Positions 58,079 to 64,000 of a DNA stretch of 64,000 nucleotides are shown one piece after another. Numbering within the stretch: the first letter of the stretch is position 1; each line of letters opens with the position of its first letter. Location of the stretch: the NCBI RefSeq assembly GCF_031143425.1, contig NC_090437.1, positions 848,297,978 to 848,361,977 of the forward strand, written 5' to 3'. The DNA comes from Pleurodeles waltl (lineage: Eukaryota > Chordata > Amphibia > Caudata > Salamandridae). The position numbers were made by a program, and so were the translations under genes. The notes under the pieces were generated by a model. That model saw only the letters and a list, made by a program, of their open reading frames with translations. It had not been told where the DNA came from and did not search any database.

Positions 58079-58708
58079 GGCCCTCATTCTGACCCTGGCG
58101 GTCTTTGACCGCCAGGGCGGAGGACCGCGGGAGCACCGCCGACAAGCCGGCGGTGCTTCAATGGGGATTCCGACCGCGGCGGTAAAGCCGCGGTCGGACC
58201 GGCACCACTGGCGGGGTCCCGCCAGTGTACCGCGGCCCCATTGAATCCTCCGCGGCGGCGCAGCTTGCTGCACCGCCGCGGGGATTCTGACCCCCCCTAC
58301 CGCCATCCAGATCCCGGCGGTCGGACCGCCGAGATCCGGATGGCGGTAGGGGGGGTCGCGGGGCCCCTGGGGGCCCCTGCAGTGCCCATGCCACTGGCAT
58401 GGGCATTGCAGGGGCCCCCGTAAGAGGGCCCCTAAATGTATTTCACTGTCTGCTGCGCAGACAGTGAAATACGCGACGGGTGCAACTGCACCCGTCGCAC
58501 AGCTTCCACTCCGCCGGCTCGATTCCGAGCCGGCTTCATCGTGGAAGCCTCTTTCCCGCTGGGCTGGCTGGCGGTCTGAAGGAGACCGCCCGCCAGCCCA
58601 GCGGGAAAGTCAGAATTACCGCCGCGGTCTTTCGACCGCGGAACGGTAACCTGACGGCGGGACTTTGGCGGGCGGCCTCCGCCGCCCGCCAAGGTCAGAA
58701 TGAGGGCC
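58079..58708 (-). mobile_element. MITE-5, hairpin-chain Harbinger-type MITE
   Basis: 630 bp flanked by ATA (58076-58078 and 58709-58711), terminal repeats GGCCCTCATTCTGACC identical at both ends, extended match 22 of 23. Nearly identical to MITE-3 (same length within 1 bp, same module order), with a few substitutions such as CCATGGCGG versus CCAGGGCGG. The 16-bp stem is at 58438-58453/58457-58472. It lies in the PLE terminal region. Confidence 0.9.
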
Positions 58709-58769
58709 ATAGTGTCATCGGTGTGTGGAAATGAGACTCAGCTGATGGTGCTCACCATCGTGGCCCGCG

Positions 58770-59060
58770 GTCTGGGCCCGCGGTCTGGGCCCTGATTGGA
58801 AGCGGCGGGCGGAAGTGTGTCCGGCGGACCCGCGCCTCGACATTGTGAGGATGGGTGCCCGGAAGGATATTGCGGGCCGGCCCCGGTGGTGATCGCACTC
58901 GGGGCAGCCGAAGAATAGGAGAAACAACGCCCTCGTGCGGGACAGCGTCACGATGGGCGCGGTCCCCGCGGGGGCCGCCGGGAAATGTAGTTTCCCGGCG
59001 TGCGAGAATGGGGAATGTCCCCGGTCGCCTCTCGCCTGGAGTCTCGGCGGGAGGCAGAGA
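58770..59060 (-). promoter_or_regulatory. CpG-rich island, candidate PLE promoter
   Basis: Dense CpG (GGCCCGCGGTCTGGGCCCGCGG, GGGCGCGGTCCCCGCGGGGG) in an AT-rich neighbourhood. Allowing for MITE-5, it lies about 1 kb upstream of the hammerhead motif on the minus strand, the same spacing as in the insertion at 31139-33221. A promoter in the PLE terminal repeat is the simplest reading, unproven. Confidence 0.35.
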
Positions 59061-59600
59061 GAAAGGGGGAAGGGAAGCAGGAGGGGAGGAAAGGACGAAG
59101 GGAGGGGAAAGGGAGGGTGGGGCAGGGGAGGTGTGAGAAGACACAGTGTGAGTGGAGCTGGGAGGGAGGGGGTGAAATCAGGGAACCAAGAGGATGGGAA
59201 CAGAGAGGGGGAAGAGAGGAAAAAAGGAAAGAAAAAAGAAAAGAAAGAGAAAAGAAAGGAGAAAAAGGAGAAGGAAAAAAAGGGGAGGAGGAAAAAGGAA
59301 AAAAGAGGAAAAAGGAAGAAAGAGAGAAGAAAAGGAAAAAAAGGAAAAAACTGGAAAAAAAACAAACAGGGAAAAAAACAAGAGGAAGGGAGAAGCCAGG
59401 AAAAACATGGAGAGAGGAGAGACAAGGGATGGAAGGAAGGGGATGGGGAAGGGATAAGGGGTACAAGACCCAAAGGAGGGGATACAAGTAGCAGTCCTGG
59501 GGAAATGAGAAAGGTGAAGGGGAAAAGGTGGAGGGAAAAGAGGGGAGGAGAGAAGGCATGCACAGAGGGGAAGGGGCAGGGAGGGCGAAGGACTGAAAGA
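59051..59600 (+). repeat. Long purine tract (about 550 bp, G/A-rich)
   Basis: The plus strand is almost entirely A and G (GGAAAAAAGGAAAG, GAGAAAAGAAAGGAG and so on), with few pyrimidines between 59210 and 59400. The long Lys/Glu/Gly and Phe/Leu/Pro/Ser frames on both strands are composition artefacts. On the PLE coding strand it is a pyrimidine-rich 3' UTR. Confidence 0.8.
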
Positions 59601-59623
59601 GTATGTAGGTCATAAGGAGGGGT

Positions 59624-61282
59624 CTAATATTGCAGAGAAAACCAAGGTATCTCATAGTTTAGACCAGCCGTATCGGTGTGTAGCCTCCAAATCCAGCGTT
59701 GTTCAGCCCGAAACAGTTTTTTCGACATGTTGGGGCTTGTAAGAGGAAATTGTTCGAGGACCGTCCATGACATGTCATCTGGAGAGTGATTTTTTAACAG
59801 GAAATGGCTGGTAAGTTTTGCTGCGTCGCGTTTGCACCGAATCGTGCTTCTATGCTCACAGATTCTGGTACTGATCTTTCTAGTGGTCATACCCACATAT
59901 TGGAGTGGGCAAGGGCAATTGATTAGATAGACTACGTTCTTACTGTTACAATTCGTAAGCGACTTTTGAACCCATGGGGTTTTGAGGTCAAGGTTGATGG
60001 TGATGGATCTACGTGTGAGGCAGCACACGCTACAGTTGCCACACGGGTAGTGGCCTGTGGGGGGTGTGGTCTGCCAAAGCGTAGTCTGTTTGGTACGAGG
60101 CTTATCTTTAGGTCTTGTATGGACCACAATGTCGCGTAAATTGGTTGCTCTTTTATACGCATGTAGTGGCAATTCAAAGGGTAAGCCACCTGATGTGAGA
60201 ATCTTCCAATTATCTTTTATGATCTTCTGAATTGTGTTGGATAGAGGGTTGAACGTGGTGACACACACAATCTTCTCAAGGTCTGGTTTGGATGCTCGGG
60301 GTTGCAATAACTGGTCCCTGTTATTGTTGCGTGCTCTCTTGCGAGCTCTACTGACCAAATGTGGAGGGTAGTCCTTTGTGTGTAACTTGGTGGTTGACTT
60401 ATCGGCGTGTTTGTGGTAGTCAGCCACGGATGAGCAGTTCCGTCTAAAATGTAGGAACTGGCCGACTAGGAGGTTATCTCTCAGAGCACGTGGGTGGAAG
60501 CTCTGGTATTGTAGCAGATTATTACAGTCAGTCGGTTTATAGTACACTTCTGTGGATAAACCACTATTGTGTTCATAGATGAATAGGTCAAGGAACTGTA
60601 GTTTTTTATCACCTATGTTCATGGTAAAGGTGAGGAAGGGATTAGCCCCGTTGAGCCAAACAGCGAACGCGAGGGCCTCTTCCTTACTACCAGTCCATAT
60701 CAGCAGTACCTCATCAATGTATCGCTTCCAGAGTTTTATCTGGTCTCGGTAGGGGTTGTCATCGTTGAGGACCACAAGTTTCTCAAAATTGTCGACGTAC
60801 AAGCAAGCCAAACTGGGGGCAAAGGTGCTGCCCATAGATGTCCCTTGTGTCTGTAGGAAGAAACTCTCTTCAAATTTGAAGTAGTTTCTTGTAAGAGCAA
60901 GGTGCGCTAGGTCCAGTATGAAACCCGGGGGGGGTTTGGATTCATCCATATTAGCTTCTAGAAGGTTTCTTATCACTTCCAGAGTGGCTTCTTGAGGGAT
61001 GTTTGTATATAGCGATTCCACGTCAAGAGTGATCAGGAGTTCCTTTGTCTTGTCAAATGATAAAGACTCCAGTAACAGTATGACGTGCCATACCATTATT
61101 TGTAGCTCAGCTATCAGATCAAGTATCATGGCTGAGTTCAACCTATACCTCTCATATATTTCCTCCTCTGTCAGGTTAAAAAGTGTAATGCGCACTCTAA
61201 AAATGCGCTCCTGTCTCCTCCTCCCTCTCCTCAAACCTGCCAAGATCCTCATCCTCCTAGCCATGACGTAGAGTGCAGCCAT
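59624..61282 (-). CDS. Harbinger transposase N-terminus fused in frame to PLE RT-GIY-YIG (552 aa)
   Basis: ATG at 61282. Residues 1-61 match the N-terminus of Harbinger transposases (RRRQERIFRVRITL, ERYRLN; compare RRRQERLFRTR and QRYRLN at 7694-7446). From residue 62 the protein is a 5'-truncated PLE: RT motif A ITLDVESLYTN (Asp 87), motif B QGTSMGSTFAPSLA (146-159), active site YIDE (188-191) where YIDD is usual, FLDLFIYE (231-237). A linker has CGNCSVCC (414-421). The GIY-YIG nuclease spans about 449-535 (VVYLINCP, LQYVGMTT, HRS, and Glu 527 in RAEQRWIWRL). RT fingers are missing, so polymerase activity is unlikely; the nuclease looks complete. The whole frame is open, unusual here. Fusion through nested insertion is inferred; expression is unknown. 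Alternative start: Met 7. Confidence 0.8.
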   Translation of the reverse strand: MAALYVMARRMRILAGLRRGRRRQERIFRVRITLFNLTEEEIYERYRLNSAMILDLIAELQIMVWHVILLLESLSFDKTKELLITLDVESLYTNIPQEATLEVIRNLLEANMDESKPPPGFILDLAHLALTRNYFKFEESFFLQTQGTSMGSTFAPSLACLYVDNFEKLVVLNDDNPYRDQIKLWKRYIDEVLLIWTGSKEEALAFAVWLNGANPFLTFTMNIGDKKLQFLDLFIYEHNSGLSTEVYYKPTDCNNLLQYQSFHPRALRDNLLVGQFLHFRRNCSSVADYHKHADKSTTKLHTKDYPPHLVSRARKRARNNNRDQLLQPRASKPDLEKIVCVTTFNPLSNTIQKIIKDNWKILTSGGLPFELPLHAYKRATNLRDIVVHTRPKDKPRTKQTTLWQTTPPTGHYPCGNCSVCCLTRRSITINLDLKTPWVQKSLTNCNSKNVVYLINCPCPLQYVGMTTRKISTRICEHRSTIRCKRDAAKLTSHFLLKNHSPDDMSWTVLEQFPLTSPNMSKKLFRAEQRWIWRLHTDTAGLNYEIPWFSLQY

Positions 61283-61313
61283 TGTGGAAAAGAGTCTGAG
61301 GCATTCTGGGCCT

Positions 61314-61322
61314 CTTTATATA
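61314..61322 (-). promoter_or_regulatory. TATA box upstream of the fusion ORF
   Basis: The minus strand reads TATATAAAG, 32 bp before the ATG at 61282. With initiation 25-30 bp downstream, the transcript would begin almost at the first ATG, so translation could also start at Met 7 (61264). It belongs to the Harbinger end and would drive the fusion ORF. Confidence 0.5.
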
Positions 61323-61630
61323 GGTTGCACCTGCAAAATGCCATTCTGCGAAAAATCGCAATTTGCGATTTTTGTATGCATCTCTTTGCGACTTGGATTT
61401 TGCGACTTGGATTTTGTGACTCGCAATTTCCTACTGGAAATTCCGAATCGCAAAATGCGACTCGCAAAACCAGGGCGCAAGGAAAAAAATTGCAATTTTT
61501 GTGATTTCTTATTTTTGGTCTGCAAATGCCTTTCATGCATCGCAGACCACGTTTTTGCACTCGCAAACGGCCAAATTTTGCGATTCACACCGTTTGCGAG
61601 TGCAAAAAAGTTTAATACATCTGGCACTTA

Positions 61631-61750
61631 ATCTCTCCTTGCTACCAAAAATGAATGTGTACTTCTGTAATGTAACCAGTGCTCATTTAAATTGATGTAA
61701 TACCTCTGTGTCAGGTTTGTGCTAGATAAAACTGCAAAACTGAAATAAAA
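61631..61750 (+). mobile_element. MIR-like SINE, copy B, 3' part
   Basis: Continues the SINE interrupted at 56344: ATCTCTCCTTGCTACCAAAA, then AATGTAACCAGTGCTC and TAATACCTCTGTGTCA, in parallel with copy A (55705-55800). It shows that the 5.3-kb Harbinger entered a pre-existing SINE. Confidence 0.65.
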
Positions 61751-61889
61751 CACTCCAATAGCTTTGTGTTGAGTGTGTGCTACACAAAACTGCAAAACAA
61801 AAAAAAAAATCCTGACATAGCTTTTTCATCTCTGCAAGGTTGATGTAAATATAGTGATTTTGTTAAGAATGGCACCTGCTTTAGGGCGC

Positions 61890-62200
61890 TGTGAAATGGC
61901 CAAACATGTATTATCATGCTCTATATAAAAAACACAAGTTATTCACAGACTGCCCCAACATGCACCAGACAAAAAACCCCAGGGGAGAGGATGTGACATA
62001 AGGGCCAAAGCTGCCGTCTTTGGAGCTATCGAGCATGGTTCCAGTCTCAGCGCCGGCTCAACATCCTGTGATTCTGGGCAAGTCACTCAATCTCCCTTTG
62101 TTACCAAAAAGGAATATGTTCTTGTGTAATGTAACCAATGCTCATGTGGGGTGCTGCAATACATTTATATTGAGTTCATACTACATAAACTGCAAAAAAA
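61890..62200 (+). mobile_element. MIR-like SINE, copy C
   Basis: Starts with GAAATGGCCAAACATGTATTAT and CTCTATATAAA, then CATAAGGGCCAAAGCTGC, a decayed B box GGTTCCAGTCTC, and GATTCTGGGCAAGTCACTCAATCTCCC, the clearest MIR-core match in the window. Copies A, B and C are in the same orientation and share upstream sequence (CATCTCTGCAAGGT, GATTTTGTT), so they form a small tandem series. Confidence 0.65.
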
Positions 62201-63004
62201 AACAATGCCCCTGCAGACATCGCAGAGAAACAGCAAGATGTCCGAAACCAAGGAAGATGGAGAAACAGCATACTGCCATGAGCGAAGTAGTGAGGCAAAC
62301 AATTTTAAAAAATAGTGCGCCACAATAAGTTACATTCACGATCGTGCAATAATCTATGTAACGGTCAGTCTCCAAGGCGGTAACAAAACTGCCTCTACGT
62401 GGGACAAACAAAAGCATTTACCAATGATATCATGGGACTTTTGAAAGGCTGGCCCAGGAACGAATGTAAGTGATGGGCTAGAGATGGGCATGGTTAAAGC
62501 CCACAGAATAGATTACAACATGTCGAGAAGACCAGCGCTTGTGTGCTGCTATGCTCGACCTAAAAATGCTTTTACCCACGCCAGCATGAGTGACCGATTT
62601 GAGTTGCTTGTCGCTGTAGGCTGCTGTTAATTGGAACGCTGCTTTGGTTCTGAAACGTGAAACTCTAAAAAACATGGGCTTTTGGGAAGGTAAAACTGGT
62701 AGTCTCAGGAGTATTTCCAACACAACTGTCATAGCAATACCATCTTGCTCTCTTGCTGTGGGTCGTGGAAACGTGGCATGGAAGACTCTCATGGTAGTGG
62801 AAACAATTTCGTTTTCGCGGACCAGATGTTCGAAGCTACTCGAGGCTTTTCCTCACAGACTTTTGTTCCACCAGTCTTGGGGCTAGGGTGGGGTGCCAAA
62901 GGTCAAAGGTTCCTAGATTTCACTTAAAACCTGTTCATCAAATATTAAATCCTCTCAAGAAAGTCGTAAATTCATTTAAGATGAAATAATACATCAACAT
63001 GTTT
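62201..63004. other. No gene recognised
   Basis: Short frames on both strands without domain motifs. No terminal repeats or tandem structure were noticed. Confidence 0.35.
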
Positions 63005-63480
63005 TTAACCCCTTCCCTGCGGGCGTCCCTGGTGCGGGTCACGACCAGTGACCGACACCAGGGAGGGGGTTAATAAATCCTCGGGTGCGTCGCACCGAGG
63101 ATTTATTTATTTATTTTTTTACATCCCAGGGAGACACAGAAGCTTCCGTGTCTCCCCCCGCCCCCCACCCGCCCCTTTGTGACGTCAGCACGCCGCGAGC
63201 AAAAGTTGATTTCCCCTTGCGGCCGCTTCCTGCTCCAATGGGGAAAACTGCCTTCCCCACGTTCGGGAAGGCCTCATAAGAAAGGGGAGACTCTCCCCTT
63301 TCTTACAAGGCCTTCTGAAAGAGTTTCCTGGCCCCGATCGGAGCACAGCTGCGATCGGGGGCCAGGAAACATCACTAGACGCCAGGGATTTCACTTGGGG
63401 GGGTCGGCCCCCTTGGAAAACGGGCGGCCCCCCCCCCCGGGGGCATATTTTTTTTTTAAAAAAGGTAGGTGCCTCCTGGC
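63005..63480 (+). mobile_element. Hairpin-rich repeat with TTAA start (possible piggyBac-type MITE)
   Basis: Begins TTAACCCCTTCCCTGCGGG, like a piggyBac-type terminus (compare the complement of 37110-37144). Inside are hairpins: CTGGTGCGGGTCAC/GTGACCGACACCAG, AAATCCTCGG...CCGAGGATTT, AGAAAGGGGAGA/TCTCCCCTTTCT and CCTGGCCCCGATCG/CGATCGGGGGCCAGG. ACTAGACGCCAGGGATTT links it to 12909-13172. The right end was not located. Confidence 0.5.
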
Positions 63481-64000
63481 TTTTAGGCAGCAATAAAAAA
63501 GTCAAGTAAGTATTGTGACTATGTTTCTGCTACAAAAGGGTCAGACTTGTCTAGTGACAGTTTTAGTGCCATAAAGAAGCGCAGAAGGTTTATATGACTA
63601 CTGCAAAGAGCAAATCTGTATTTTATGTAAATAGCTGAGTACATTAGTAAAGTCAGCCATTACCTGCGCTATAATACCAATGAAATGTATGTGCGGGGTG
63701 GAGGGCGGTTATGGAGAGATGAAGGGCACTTTTGCTGGGTGGTAATGAGGGAATCCGAGGAGGAGGGAGTGGGAGCACCAATAATGATTGTTGGACTGGG
63801 CGCAGGAGGTGCTAAAGACTGTGACGAATGGTATGTGACAAGGTGTTTTTTGAGTGTCTTGAAAGAACGTGCTGATTGAGGGAAGAAGCGCAGGTAAGGT
63901 GGCCTCTACTGTTGCACGTATCTCACACACACCATCGATTTTGTGACTGTCTACGTAGGCTAGTGTTTTAGAGCAACGGTTTAGCCAATAGCAGAGATGG
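63481..64000. other. No gene recognised
   Basis: Short frames only. GTAAGTATTGTGACTATG and neighbouring words show no match to other parts of the window. The sequence runs off the window end. Confidence 0.35.

Larger units (their letters stand above)
56345..61627 (-). mobile_element. Harbinger element with nested PLE, TSD TTA
   Basis: The left end GGGCCATATGTATGAAAA and the complement of the right end GTGCCAGATGTATTAAA are related terminal repeats, flanked by TTA at 56342-56344 and 61628-61630. Both subterminal zones are full of GCGA/TCGC and GCAAATTGCGATTTTTT words in both orientations. The right end carries the promoter and start of a minus-strand transposase gene. After 61 codons the sequence switches to PLE sequence, which occupies most of the interval to about 56700. 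The rest of the transposase gene is absent, so this was either a deletion derivative or lost it during the PLE insertion. Confidence 0.8.

Noticed and set aside
58935..59655. Long Lys/Glu/Gly-rich and Phe/Leu/Pro/Ser-rich open frames on both strands (up to 282 codons)
   Set aside because: They arise from the purine tract, which lacks stop codons on both strands by composition. No domain or codon pattern supports coding.

Overview
The window looks like repeat-dense DNA from a vertebrate with a giant genome. The best guess is a salamander, most likely a newt. This is an inference from the mix of families: spliced PIF/Harbinger transposons with a MYB-like partner, hairpin-rich Harbinger-type MITEs, GIY-YIG Penelope-like elements (PLEs), a Ty3/Gypsy chromovirus, a Gmr1-type Gypsy element with LTRs of about 2.7 kb, piggyBac, L2 and MIR-like SINEs. 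No host exon, rRNA, tRNA gene or CRISPR array could be supported. Almost every coding trace belongs to a mobile element and nearly all carry stops or frameshifts.

Layout. Positions 1-8023 hold a decayed Harbinger element on the minus strand: a MYB/SANT-like exon at 1660-1948, a two-exon transposase at 5304-7694 and a terminal region ending at 8023. Positions 8404-11654 hold a decayed minus-strand PLE whose GIY-YIG domain is split by MITE-1 (8660-9268). Positions 12040-13172 hold an LTR fragment and hairpin/tandem repeats. Positions 13197-19515 hold a plus-strand chromovirus; MITE-2 sits in its 3' LTR, and its 3' end lies inside a piggyBac transposase gene. That piggyBac gene (19516-20400) is broken again by a 12.9-kb minus-strand Gmr1-like retrotransposon (20401-33281, target duplication AGTTC) and resumes at 33282. 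The Gmr1 element itself carries MITE-3 in its integrase and a PLE-derived insertion with a hammerhead-like ribozyme in one LTR. The piggyBac element continues through a tandem array of about 382 bp per unit (33640-36135) to a TTAA end at 37141.

Positions 37145-41400 contain a hairpin repeat, an L2 LINE tail and otherwise unrecognised AT-rich sequence. MITE-4 is at 41489-42030, a probable solo LTR at 48442-50509 and an orphan Harbinger end at 53951-54190. Positions 55540-62200 contain MIR-like SINE units. One of them is interrupted by a 5.3-kb Harbinger (56345-61627, TTA duplication), which in turn contains a 5'-truncated PLE and MITE-5. The PLE reading frame is fused in frame to the first 61 codons of the Harbinger transposase, giving a 552-codon ORF behind a TATA box. 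The right edge (63005-63480) begins another hairpin-rich repeat with a TTAA start.

The most notable items are: (i) the Harbinger-PLE fusion ORF; (ii) two hammerhead-ribozyme-like motifs at equivalent places in PLE terminal regions, one with a paired C3-G8 to U3-A8 change; (iii) five MITEs built of successive hairpins, with covarying stems and A/T-only 3-bp target duplications; (iv) the gag-PR-IN-RT-RH order of the Gmr1 element with a SCAN-like capsid segment; and (v) the readable order of nested insertions.
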